Shown here: one piece after another, positions 6,002-12,206 of the stretch
Position numbering within the stretch: position 1 is the first letter of the stretch
How the letters are laid out: every line of letters begins with the position of its first letter
NCBI GenBank assembly: GCA_026785875.1
Contig: JAJAZF010000591.1
Location: 1 to 12,948, forward strand
Direction of reading: 5' to 3'
DNA length: 12,948 nt
Source of the DNA: Chamaesiphon sp.
Lineage (GTDB): Bacteria > Cyanobacteriota > Cyanobacteriia > Cyanobacteriales > Chamaesiphonaceae
Notes under the pieces: generated by a model
The model's database searches: none
What the model was told of the DNA's origin: nothing
What the model saw: only the letters and a program-made list of their open reading frames with translations
Program-made: the position numbers and the translations under genes

Positions 6002-8080
6002 TTACTTCCCTTTATTCTTGGTAACGATCGCTTCTGCGACGTTGCGGGGGACTTCTTCATAATGGCTAAATTCCATTGAGAAGATCCCACGACCTTGGGT
6101 GTTGGAGCGGATCGTGGTTGCATAACCAAACATTTCCCCTAGAGGAACTTTGGCTGCAACTTTCGATAGATTTGGTGCCGCTTCTTGACCTTCGATCTGA
6201 CCTCGGCGGGAGTTGAGATCGCCGATGACATTTCCCAAGAAGTTGTCAGGAACTTCAACTTCGACCTTCATGACTGGTTCTAGCAAGATCGCTTGAGCTT
6301 TCATGACGGCTTCTTTAATTGCGATCGAAGCCGCAATCTTGAAGGCCATTTCATTGGAGTCAACTTCATGGTAGGAACCATCAATCAGGGTGACTTTGAG
6401 GTCGATCACTGGATACCCAGCCAAAATCCCCGACTCACAAGTTTCTTTGATTCCTTGTTCGATTGGGTTGATGTACTGTTTTGGTACCGAACCGCCGACG
6501 ATTTTCGAGACAAACTCCAAACCTGTTCCAGGTTCGGTTGGCGTTACCTCAATTACGACGTGACCGTAGTTACCGTTACCACCACTTTGTTTGATGTACT
6601 TACCTTCTTGCTTAACACTCTTGCGAATGGTTTCGCGATAAGCCACTTGTGGCGCACCGATATTTGCTTCTACGCCAAACTCACGCAACATCCGATCGAC
6701 TAGAATTTCTAGGTGAAGTTCTCCCATCCCCGCGATTACGGTTTGGTTGGTTTCAGGATCGGTGTGGACGCGAAAGGTCGGATCTTCCTGAGACAGGGAG
6801 ATCAGAGCCTTGGAGAGCTTCTCCATGTCCTGTTTGGTCTTTGGTTCCACCGCCAGTGAAATCACTGGTTCGGGGATGAATAGTGACTCCAGAATTACTG
6901 GGTTTTCTTCATCACACAAGGTATCACCTGTAAAGGTGTCTTTGAGTCCGAGTACCGCACCCAAGTCACCCGCACGCAGTTCGTCTACTTCTTGGCGATC
7001 GTCTGCTTTGAGGATAATCAAGCGGGAGATCCGTTCGCGCTTACCCTTGGTTGGGTTCAAGACGTAGGTTCCAGTTTTGACTACTCCAGAATACACGCGG
7101 ATGAAGGTCAATCGACCATACTTGTCCGCCATAATCTTGAATGCCAATGCTGAGAACGGTTCGTTGTCATCAGCGTGACGCGCGACTTCCACAGTCTCAT
7201 CATCGACTGATTTACCTTTGATCGCAGGTACTTCTGTCGGACAAGGGAGATAGTCGATGACGGCATCGAGGAGTGACTGCACCCCTTTATTTTTAAAGGC
7301 AGAACCACAGAACATTGGGACGATCGTTCCATCAATCGTGCCTCTGCGGATGGCAGCTTTGATCTCAGCTTGAGAGATTTCTTGACCTTCGAGGTATTTC
7401 TCGGTCAACTCATCTGAGGTATCAGCAACAGATTCCAATAATTTCAAGCGAAATTCGTCGGCTTTGGCTTGGAGATCTGCGGGAATGTCGCGTTCTTCGA
7501 TATCTTTACCCATGTCATCGAGCGCGTAAAATGCTCGCATGGTTACGAGGTCGATCGTTCCAGCAAATTCGCCTTCAGCACCGATCGGAATTTGGATGGG
7601 TACCGCGTTGACACGCATCCGATCGAGAATTTGCTCGTAAACTTTAAAGAAATTCGCACCAGTCCGATCCATCTTATTCACAAAGACGATCCGTGGTACT
7701 TTGTAGCGATCGGCTTGTCGCCATACCGTCTCCGATTGAGGCTGAACACCGCCAACGGAGCAGAATACAGCAATTACACCATCGAGTACCCGCATCGAAC
7801 GTTCGACTTCGATCGTGAAGTCTACGTGTCCTGGAGTATCGATGATATTGATCTTGTGATCCTTCCAAGTCGTACTGATCGCGGCTGCGGTGATGGTGAT
7901 TCCACGCTCTTGCTCTTGCACCATCCAGTCGGTGGTGGCAGTTCCTTCGTGAACTTCACCAATTTTGTGGACAACCCCAGAATAGTATAAAATTCTCTCG
8001 GTCGTAGTTGTCTTACCCGCATCAATGTGGGCTGCAATCCCGATGTTGCGTACTTTCTCAAACGGGACGGTACGTGGCAC
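6002..8080 (-). CDS. fusA: Translation elongation factor G (GTG start)
   Basis: A 692-residue EF-G, the GTPase that drives tRNA-mRNA translocation. G1 AHIDAGKT (17-24), G2 RGITI (59-63), G3 DTPGH (81-85) and G4 NKMD (135-138) are intact. Domain II follows, then domain III (MGELHLEILVDRMLREF), domain IV with the loop GGNGNYGHVVIEV, and domain V (PVMKVEVEVP...LNSRRGQIEG). The start codon is GTG at 8080, giving MPRTVPFEKVRNIG, which aligns with normal EF-G N-termini. An ideal AAAGGAGG (minus strand, GGAGG at 8086-8090) lies 5 nt upstream, which settles the start. It is the third gene of the str operon, 126 nt after rpsG; that gap carries its own stem-loops. Confidence 0.99.
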   Translation of the reverse strand: MPRTVPFEKVRNIGIAAHIDAGKTTTTERILYYSGVVHKIGEVHEGTATTDWMVQEQERGITITAAAISTTWKDHKINIIDTPGHVDFTIEVERSMRVLDGVIAVFCSVGGVQPQSETVWRQADRYKVPRIVFVNKMDRTGANFFKVYEQILDRMRVNAVPIQIPIGAEGEFAGTIDLVTMRAFYALDDMGKDIEERDIPADLQAKADEFRLKLLESVADTSDELTEKYLEGQEISQAEIKAAIRRGTIDGTIVPMFCGSAFKNKGVQSLLDAVIDYLPCPTEVPAIKGKSVDDETVEVARHADDNEPFSALAFKIMADKYGRLTFIRVYSGVVKTGTYVLNPTKGKRERISRLIILKADDRQEVDELRAGDLGAVLGLKDTFTGDTLCDEENPVILESLFIPEPVISLAVEPKTKQDMEKLSKALISLSQEDPTFRVHTDPETNQTVIAGMGELHLEILVDRMLREFGVEANIGAPQVAYRETIRKSVKQEGKYIKQSGGNGNYGHVVIEVTPTEPGTGLEFVSKIVGGSVPKQYINPIEQGIKETCESGILAGYPVIDLKVTLIDGSYHEVDSNEMAFKIAASIAIKEAVMKAQAILLEPVMKVEVEVPDNFLGNVIGDLNSRRGQIEGQEAAPNLSKVAAKVPLGEMFGYATTIRSNTQGRGIFSMEFSHYEEVPRNVAEAIVTKNKGK

Positions 8081-8121
8081 AATAACCTCCTTTAGTGGTC
8101 GAGCCGAATATAAAACTAGTT

Positions 8122-8178
8122 AATCTTTATTAAGATTGTATACTTTTTTGGGGATAGTCGGTTGACGACAAGATCCCC
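8122..8178 (-). promoter_or_regulatory. Stem-loops in the rpsG-fusA intercistronic region
   Basis: In the minus-strand RNA, GGGGAU (8178-8173) and AUCCCC (8155-8150) pair, enclosing GUCG/CGAC (8169-8166 with 8160-8157) around UCAAC: an internally bulged two-tier hairpin. It is followed by AAAAAA rather than U, which argues against termination. A second hairpin, AATCTT-TATT-AAGATT (8122-8137), follows before the fusA Shine-Dalgarno sequence. This may be a translational control or processing element. No known motif is recognised. Confidence 0.4.
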
Positions 8179-8206
8179 AGCTTGCGTGAAAACCGTACTA
8201 AAAAAT

Positions 8207-8677
8207 CTAGTAACGGTAGTGAGCGAAAGCTTTATTGGCTTCTGCCATCCGGTGAGTTTCCTCGCGTTTGCGAATTGCACTACCAGTCTCATTAGCTGCA
8301 TCCATTAGCTCGTTAGCCAATTTGCCTGCCATTGATTTGCCCGCACGAGAGCGAGAGTAGTTGATCAACCACCGCATCGCCAGTGCTGTACCGCGTTCGG
8401 CTTTGACTTCCATCGGTACTTGATATGTAGCACCACCAACTCTTCTACCTTTGACTTCCACGAGTGGAGTAGCATTTTTAACTGCTTTTTCAAAGGTTTC
8501 GAGCGGGTCGTTGCCAGTGCGCTCTTCGATCGTTTTCATCGCTTCGTAGATGATCCGATAAGCGACTGATTTTTTACCGCTGTACATAATGCGGCGCACC
8601 ATCATATTCACCAGACGGCTGTTGTAAACCGCATCTGGTGGCACTGGGCGTTTGACTACTTTGGTTCTACGGGACAT
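8207..8677 (-). CDS. rpsG: 30S ribosomal protein S7
   Basis: A 156-residue S7, normal length. It nucleates assembly of the 30S head by binding the 3' domain of 16S rRNA and contacts E-site tRNA and mRNA. The N-terminus MSRRTKVVKRPVPPDAVYNS, the core GKKSVAYRIIYEAM, VKNATPLVEVKGRRVGGATYQVP and RWLINYSRSRAGKSMAGKLANEL, and the end REETHRMAEANKAFAHYRY are all diagnostic. It is the second gene of the str operon, separated from rpsL by an unusually long 411-nt gap and from fusA by 126 nt. ATG at 8677 has no evident Shine-Dalgarno sequence. In E. coli S7 represses its own operon through the rpsL-rpsG junction; whether that holds here is not visible. Confidence 0.99.
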   Translation of the reverse strand: MSRRTKVVKRPVPPDAVYNSRLVNMMVRRIMYSGKKSVAYRIIYEAMKTIEERTGNDPLETFEKAVKNATPLVEVKGRRVGGATYQVPMEVKAERGTALAMRWLINYSRSRAGKSMAGKLANELMDAANETGSAIRKREETHRMAEANKAFAHYRY

Positions 8678-9088
8678 AGAGCGAAAATTGAATTGGTGAT
8701 TGGTTTAGGTACTGACGTTGTTACAACCTCTGGATGAGAGCATCGGTAGCTCGCCTTCGGTCACTTACTTAATTTGCATTGAGGATCGATCTAGGAATCT
8801 TCAGTGATGGTTTCAGAACATCTAACGACGATCTGTTCGCCATTTGCAACGAAACCGGAAACTACCAATTTATCTCTACTTCAGCAATTATCTATATTTG
8901 GCGATTACCTCGCGGCGCGGCTACGCCAATCGAGTGTCCATCTCTGGCACTCAAAGCAAGTACAGACAACACAAGACCCTCAGCATGGGCGTGTTTGCAG
9001 TTTAGCTGGGTGCGATCGGTCGGTGAGCTTATGAATATAAATAACGCACTCGTAAAGTATCGAGCGATCGCCATCTAAATTATGAAAC
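8678..9088. other. 411-nt rpsL-rpsG intercistronic region, no supported gene
   Basis: An unusually long gap inside a ribosomal operon. It has open frames on both strands (99 codons plus, 60 codons minus). Neither has a ribosome-binding site, a recognisable domain or gene-like composition, so no gene is called. It contains a GC-rich palindromic element at 8898-8929 and a HIP1 octamer (9064-9071) just downstream of the rpsL stop. No terminator with a U-tract is seen, so readthrough from rpsL to rpsG is plausible. Confidence 0.6.
8898..8929. repeat. Short palindromic repeat-like element in the rpsL-rpsG gap
   Basis: TTGGCG (8898-8903) and CGCCAA (8924-8929) flank a GC-rich core (CTCGCGGCGCGGCTA). 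An alternative pairing is CGATT/AATCG (8902-8906 with 8928-8932). The core resembles small interspersed palindromes common in cyanobacterial intergenic DNA (GCGTAGCCGCGCCGCGAGG type). It stands out against the less GC-rich surroundings. Confidence 0.5.
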
Positions 9089-9469
9089 TTACTTAGCAGC
9101 TTTGGGTCGCTTGGTTCCATACTTGGAACGACCTTGTTTGCGATCCTTCACCCCAGCGGTATCTAGCGTACCGCGAATGATGTGATATCTGACCCCAGGT
9201 AAATCTTTTACCCGACCGCCACGAATCATGACAACGGAGTGTTCCTGAAGGTTGTGACCGATCCCAGGGATGTAGGCAGTCACTTCAAACCCAGAAGTTA
9301 ACCGTACCCGCGCTACTTTACGTAGAGCTGAGTTAGGTTTCTTGGGTGTAGTTGTATAGACGCGAGTACAGACACCGCGACGCTGAGGACATTCCTTCAG
9401 CGCGGGTGACTTGGTTTTGACTTTGTAGTCTTCGCGGGCTTTGCGAATGAGCTGTTGGATAGTTGGCAT
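9089..9469 (-). CDS. rpsL: 30S ribosomal protein S12
   Basis: A 126-residue S12, first gene of the str operon. It sits at the decoding centre and is the classic streptomycin-resistance locus. It is recognised by MPTIQQLIRKAREDYK, CPQRRGVCTRVYTTTPKKPNSALRKVARVRLTSGFEV (with TPKKPNSA at 41-48), YIPGIGHNLQEHSVV and GGRVKDLPGVRYHIIRG. The positions linked to streptomycin resistance, Lys-43 and Lys-88, are the wild-type lysines. Asp-89 (the residue methylthiolated in some bacteria) is present. The start is ATG at 9469, with no clear Shine-Dalgarno sequence but a strong promoter about 55 nt upstream. The following gene, rpsG, begins 411 nt downstream. Confidence 0.99.
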   Translation of the reverse strand: MPTIQQLIRKAREDYKVKTKSPALKECPQRRGVCTRVYTTTPKKPNSALRKVARVRLTSGFEVTAYIPGIGHNLQEHSVVMIRGGRVKDLPGVRYHIIRGTLDTAGVKDRKQGRSKYGTKRPKAAK

Positions 9470-9522
9470 GTTTTAGAAAATTTTGACAGTCACCTAGCGG
9501 TTCCAACTGTTGACAAATTACC

Positions 9523-9552
9523 ATTCTATGACGATCTGTTTACGCGTGTCAA
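9523..9552 (-). promoter_or_regulatory. Sigma-70-type promoter of the str operon
   Basis: On the minus strand a perfect TTGACA (9552 to 9547), an 18-nt spacer and TAGAAT (9528 to 9523, five of six consensus bases) lie upstream of rpsL. The predicted transcript start is near 9516, giving a leader of about 45 nt. It is the best promoter in the window and is oriented into rpsL-rpsG-fusA-tuf-rpsJ. Confidence 0.82.
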
Positions 9553-9601
9553 CCACAAAATTAATCTCGCGATCGAAACCAGTTAATTAAAATCAGGGAT
9601 T

Positions 9602-9688
9602 TTATCTTCCTGCTTTCCCATAACGATCCAGAAACTCATCAGAACTAAGGGGCTTATGTTGTATCTGTCGAGCGATGGTAATGCTCAT
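9602..9688 (-). pseudogene. Uma2-family N-terminal remnant, copy A
   Basis: Minus-strand ATG at 9688 opens 28 codons ending in TAA (9602-9604). The peptide starts MSITIARQIQ and ends SSDEFLDRYGKAGR, the usual beginning of a Uma2/DUF820 protein (MTI...FLDRY) cut off before the EIIEGEL-type motif. It parallels copy B at 10379-10501 codon by codon for the first part (MTITIDRPIQ...FGEFLDRY), and the two share their upstream DNA. It stops just before the str-operon promoter. Too short to be functional; called a truncated gene. Confidence 0.6.
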
Positions 9689-9763
9689 AAGCTAACTTAG
9701 CCAAACTAAGAGATAGATTTTACTCGATCGAAATTACGCGATGGCTAAAACTTCTGCTATCGA
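9602..9763 (-). repeat. Direct repeat unit A (Uma2 5' end plus upstream DNA)
   Basis: Positions 9691-9763 align with 10504-10575 with about 7 differences in 73 columns (about 90% by eye; one 1-nt gap). The similarity continues at a lower level into the first codons of the Uma2 remnants. Both copies keep a TAAAAT hexamer (minus strand; here 9722 to 9717) that may be the -10 of the original Uma2 promoter. The partner unit lies about 0.8 kb away on the other side of the toxin-antitoxin genes, in the same orientation. Confidence 0.75.
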
Positions 9764-9793
9764 TCGATGTTTAGCATCGCAATCTTCGCGAGT

Positions 9794-9822
9794 GTTGGGT
9801 TTCGCCCCTCAACCCAACCTAC
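9794..9822 (-). repeat. GTTGGGTT/AACCCAAC palindromic repeat, copy 1
   Basis: GTTGGGTT (9794-9801) and AACCCAAC (9811-9818) form an 8-bp stem with a 9-nt loop, ending in CTAC. Read on the minus strand it is GTAGGTTGGGTTGAGG...CGAAACCCAAC, a palindromic element widespread in cyanobacterial intergenic DNA. It begins 12 nt after the toxin stop codon, so it may also serve as the 3' structure of the toxin-antitoxin transcript. Confidence 0.75.
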
Positions 9823-9833
9823 TTTCTAAAATA

Positions 9834-10118
9834 TCAGAGGCGTTCTTGCCAGTAGTTTGGATCGCGACGACAACTCGCGACCGCCGCAATTACTATTCGA
9901 TCTGGATAGGCTCGATATAAGATGGCATAGGAAAACTTGAGGGTCAAACAACGACGAATCTGGCCTTCAACGATCGGCCAGCGTTCTGGTGCGCCAATAA
10001 CTCGAAATATGGCGTTTTCTATAGTTTCGATGAAATCCTGTTGTCTATCTTGCTGGGCAAAGAATTGCACAGCCTCTGCATATTCTTGCAAGGCTGCTGG
10101 GTGAAACTCATATTTCAT
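9834..10118 (-). CDS. RelE/ParE-family toxin
   Basis: A 94-residue toxin-like protein of the RelE/ParE superfamily. The visible pattern is MKYEFHPAALQEYAEAVQFF (N-terminal strand and helix), GAPERWPIVEG (42-52), RRCLTLKFSYAILYRAYPDRIVIAAV (55-80, the beta-sheet core with its Arg pair) and the terminal RRDPNYWQERL (84-94). It is full length for the family. Members either cleave mRNA on the ribosome (RelE) or poison gyrase (ParE); this sequence groups loosely with ParE-annotated members, but the target cannot be decided by eye. Its ATG overlaps the antitoxin stop by 4 nt (ATGA, 10115-10118), so translation is coupled. Annotated as an intact module. Confidence 0.88.
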   Translation of the reverse strand: MKYEFHPAALQEYAEAVQFFAQQDRQQDFIETIENAIFRVIGAPERWPIVEGQIRRCLTLKFSYAILYRAYPDRIVIAAVASCRRDPNYWQERL

Positions 10119-10345
10119 TTCTTTGAGAGTTGCCGTATTTGTGCCAAGGCAATATCTCCAGGAATTGTTTGGACTGCGCCAAGATCGATTTCGGCAATGC
10201 GTTCTTGAGCTTTTTTCACGCCTTCGATCGATATATCTCGATCGATTTGTCCTGTCATGCTTTCCAGAATTTTGTCAATAAGGAGAGCTTTGGCTGCATC
10301 GGGTAATGCAGTTGCTTCTGAAATGAGTTGCTCTATGGTTAGCAT
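10115..10345 (-). CDS. Antitoxin, putative addiction-module component (PF09720-like)
   Basis: A 76-residue acidic, helical protein starting at ATG 10345 (an upstream in-frame TTG at 10363 would add six residues; the ATG is preferred because GGAG lies 11 nt before it and the family start is MLTIEQL-like). The N-terminus LTIEQLISEATALPDAAKALLIDKILESM fits the addiction-module component family (LSPEERAELAEALLESL pattern). The C-terminus RIAEIDLGAVQTIPGDIALAQIR matches the family's toxin-binding end (AEIDSGEVxxIPxEE). It neutralises the toxin encoded immediately downstream and may autoregulate the operon. No separate DNA-binding fold is evident. Confidence 0.87.
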   Translation of the reverse strand: MLTIEQLISEATALPDAAKALLIDKILESMTGQIDRDISIEGVKKAQERIAEIDLGAVQTIPGDIALAQIRQLSKK

Positions 10346-10378
10346 TGGATTGTTTTGCTCCAAGGGAATAGTTTAATT

Positions 10379-10501
10379 TTAGCATTCCGCACTTAACTCT
10401 CCATCGATCAGTTTATAGCGATTATCTCCACTATAACGATCGAGAAACTCGCCAAAGCTGAAGGACTCCTGCTGTATGGGTCGATCGATGGTAATGGTCA
10501 T
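10379..10501 (-). pseudogene. Uma2-family N-terminal remnant, copy B
   Basis: Minus-strand ATG at 10501 opens 40 codons to TAA (10379-10381). The peptide begins MTITIDRPIQQESFSFGEFL and continues DRYSGDNRYKLIDGELSAEC. NRYKLIDGEL is the hallmark Uma2/DUF820 motif (xRYELIDGEL), after which the gene is lost and the antitoxin gene begins (its possible start codons lie 16-34 nt further on). Lacking the nuclease core, it cannot be a working Uma2 protein. Its promoter region may now drive the toxin-antitoxin pair. Confidence 0.7.
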
Positions 10502-10575
10502 CAGCTAACTTAGCCAAACTAATAGATAGATTTTACCCGATCGAAATCCGTGACGGATAAAACTTCTGCTATCGA
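10379..10575 (-). repeat. Direct repeat unit B (Uma2 5' end plus upstream DNA)
   Basis: Partner of unit A: 10504-10575 matches 9691-9763 at about 90%. It shares blocks such as GCTAACTTAGCCAAACTAA, AGATAGATTTTAC and AAAACTTCTGCTATCGA. The minus-strand TAAAAT hexamer is at 10535 to 10530. Same orientation as unit A, on the 5' side of the antitoxin gene. Confidence 0.75.
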
Positions 10576-10591
10576 GCGATATATCGAGATT

Positions 10592-10620
10592 GTAGGTTGG
10601 GTTGAAGAATGAAACCCAAC
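10592..10620 (+). repeat. GTTGGGTT/AACCCAAC palindromic repeat, copy 2
   Basis: GTAGGTTGGGTT (10592-10603) with AACCCAAC (10613-10620): an 8-bp stem with a 9-nt loop. It is the same family as copy 1, inverted relative to it, and placed just beyond repeat unit B as copy 1 is beyond unit A. Confidence 0.75.
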
Positions 10621-10641
10621 AACATCTATGGTGTTGGTGCG

Positions 10642-11103
10642 TTAGTTGGGTTTCGCAGTCGCTCTGCCCAGCCTACGGACTTCTATGCACTGTTCCAAAA
10701 TTGCTTCGATATCTTTCATGCCATACAAACGACTCAAAACAATTGGTTTTCCATCTCTATCCCCTGCTGTAGGATCTGCCCCAGCTTCAAGTAAGCATTC
10801 CATCATCTCTAACCAATGCTGACGAATCACAGGTGATGGAGCTTCTCCTAACTGATGAATAACATAAGACAATGGCGTATTGTTATTATCTGAGAGATCT
10901 GGATGATGGACATCTCTAATTAACCAACGCACGATTTCCAAATTCCCTGCTTTTACTGCGGCAAGAAAAGCAGTTCGTACACCAAATCTGTCTGGCACAT
11001 CTGCTTGCAAGCCATCAGAGAGCAGCAACTCTATTTGCTCTCGATCGTTTTGCTCCACAGCTGAAACGAGATCGCGAAGTAAGCTTCTAAGTATAATGTC
11101 CAT
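10642..11103 (-). CDS. Ankyrin-repeat protein
   Basis: A 153-residue protein from ATG 11103 (a TTG at 11109 would add two). It is a small soluble protein made of ankyrin-like helix-loop-helix repeats: LVSAVEQNDREQIELLLSDG, then RTAFLAAVKAGNLEIVRWLI, then NNTPLSYVI...MMECLLEAGADPTAGDRDGKP and a final partial helix pair (GMKDIEAILEQ). Such proteins bind other proteins; no enzymatic domain is present and no partner can be named. The last residues, RRLGRATAKPN, and the stop codon are encoded by a palindromic repeat copy, so the natural C-terminus may have been altered. It is divergent from queE and downstream on its strand lie the Uma2 remnant and toxin-antitoxin genes. Confidence 0.85.
   Translation of the reverse strand: MDIILRSLLRDLVSAVEQNDREQIELLLSDGLQADVPDRFGVRTAFLAAVKAGNLEIVRWLIRDVHHPDLSDNNNTPLSYVIHQLGEAPSPVIRQHWLEMMECLLEAGADPTAGDRDGKPIVLSRLYGMKDIEAILEQCIEVRRLGRATAKPN
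10645..10676 (-). repeat. Degenerate palindromic repeat, copy 3, inside the ankyrin gene end
   Basis: Minus-strand GTAGGCTGGGCAGAGCG...GCGAAACCCAAC is a degraded copy of the same element. Copies 2 and 3 lie only 24 nt apart in opposite orientation. GGTGCGTTA (10636-10644) adjoins it, a hexamer-plus typical of another cyanobacterial palindrome also seen at 12067. Confidence 0.6.
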
Positions 11104-11243
11104 TAGCAATTTCTGTCGTCACCGTAGTTAGTATATTATCTGGAAACGATCGACTATCTGAGACTACCAACTTGAATTAATGCGATCGACTCGAACCCGA
11201 TCTAGAATAGTTAGTTCATCGGTTATCCCTAGTCTTCGCCCCT
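11104..11243. promoter_or_regulatory. Divergent region between the ankyrin gene and queE
   Basis: A 140-nt gap that must contain promoters for both genes. The only candidate element seen is TAGAAT (11203-11208) about 40 nt before the queE start, a -10-like hexamer without a matching -35. No hairpin resembling a preQ1 riboswitch was recognised in this leader. Confidence 0.25.
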
Positions 11244-12020
11244 ATGTCTGCACTCACTGCTAATTTAATTGAAATTTTCTCGGCCATTCAAGGTGAGGGG
11301 CTAAATGTTGGGACGCGCCAGATCTTTGTCCGGTTTGGGGGCTGCGACTTGCGCTGTCACTACTGCGATAGCCAGCATACATGGACAAAGCAACCGACTT
11401 GCGAGATCGAGCAGACACCTGGAGAGCGTGATTTTGTCACTTATGATAACCCGATCGAGTCCTCCCAACTCCTGAGCTGGATCGATCGGCAAAATCGACC
11501 TCATTTGCACGATAGCATCAGTATCACTGGTGGTGAACCGTTATTACATGCGGCTTTCCTCGCTCAATTCTTGCCCCAAGTCAAGGCATTGACACACTTG
11601 CCGATTTATCTGGAAACAGGTGGACATCGACCTGGGCAGTTAGTCCAGATTTTACCGTACTTGGATTCGATCGGCATGGATATCAAGTTGCCGAGTGTTA
11701 GTGGTGAAACTCACTGGGAAAAACATCAAGAATTCTTGCAAGTATGTCGAGATGCCGCTGTCGATGTATTTGTCAAAATTATTATTTCTCAGACGACCGA
11801 TCCTACCGAACTGCAACAAGCAGCTCAATTGGTTGCTGGTGTGAGCGAGCGCATTATCGTTTTTTTACAGCCAATGACAGCTTTAGCCCAACCCCATACA
11901 AATCCCAACTTATCAGCACCAACGCCAGCACAGGTATTGGCTTGGCAGGCTTTAATGAAGGAGTACTTACCGCAAATTCGGGTAATTCCACAAACGCATA
12001 AAATGATTGGACAGTTGTAA
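11244..12020 (+). CDS. queE: 7-carboxy-7-deazaguanine synthase (radical SAM)
   Basis: A 258-residue radical SAM enzyme that converts 6-carboxytetrahydropterin to 7-carboxy-7-deazaguanine, the third step toward preQ0/queuosine. The [4Fe-4S] cluster motif is CDLRCHYC (Cys-34, Cys-38, Cys-41; CX3CX2C), preceded by FSAIQGEGLNVGTRQIFVRFGGC, the typical QueE substrate-site region. ITGGEPL (94-100) is the SAM-binding GGE motif; IYLETGG (121-127) and GMDIKLPS follow. It ends IPQTHKMIGQL, the usual QueE end. Slightly longer than short-form QueE, mainly from an insert near 50-70. ATG at 11244 has no good Shine-Dalgarno sequence. No queC, queD or queF is in the window, so the pathway is completed elsewhere. 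Confidence 0.95.
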   Translation: MSALTANLIEIFSAIQGEGLNVGTRQIFVRFGGCDLRCHYCDSQHTWTKQPTCEIEQTPGERDFVTYDNPIESSQLLSWIDRQNRPHLHDSISITGGEPLLHAAFLAQFLPQVKALTHLPIYLETGGHRPGQLVQILPYLDSIGMDIKLPSVSGETHWEKHQEFLQVCRDAAVDVFVKIIISQTTDPTELQQAAQLVAGVSERIIVFLQPMTALAQPHTNPNLSAPTPAQVLAWQALMKEYLPQIRVIPQTHKMIGQL

Positions 12021-12066
12021 TTTACAACTATAGCAATCCTAAATCAGATCCTTGGGTATCGATCCT

Positions 12067-12097
12067 GGTGCGTTACGGCTGCTACCTAACACACCCT
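12067..12097. repeat. GGTGCGTTA/TAACACACC palindromic repeat
   Basis: GGTGCGTTA (12067-12075) and TAACACACC (12087-12095) pair at 8 of 9 positions around an 11-nt loop, followed by CTACA. It resembles the GGTGCGTTA...TAACGCACCCTACA palindrome common between cyanobacterial genes. It lies 47 nt after queE and may form the 3' end of its transcript, though no U-tract follows. Confidence 0.55.
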
Positions 12098-12206
12098 ACA
12101 CTCACTCCAGTCATCTAGCTGCTCAAATAGGATCTCTGTAGAGATGGTTAAAAGAGTTGTGTACAATGTTGTCGAATCAATGTTCACTAATCGAGGGTAA
12201 ATTGCC

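Noticed and set aside
7469..7990. 173-codon open frame on the plus strand within fusA
   Set aside because: Antisense shadow of the highly conserved fusA coding sequence; no recognisable domain and no ribosome-binding site.
8122..8178. rpsG-fusA hairpin as an intrinsic terminator
   Set aside because: In the transcribed direction it is followed by an A-tract, not a U-tract; essential fusA and tuf lie downstream.
8779..9078. 99-codon plus-strand and 60-codon minus-strand frames in the rpsL-rpsG gap
   Set aside because: No Shine-Dalgarno sequence, no known motif, and they run through a palindromic repeat; kept only as a described intergenic stretch.
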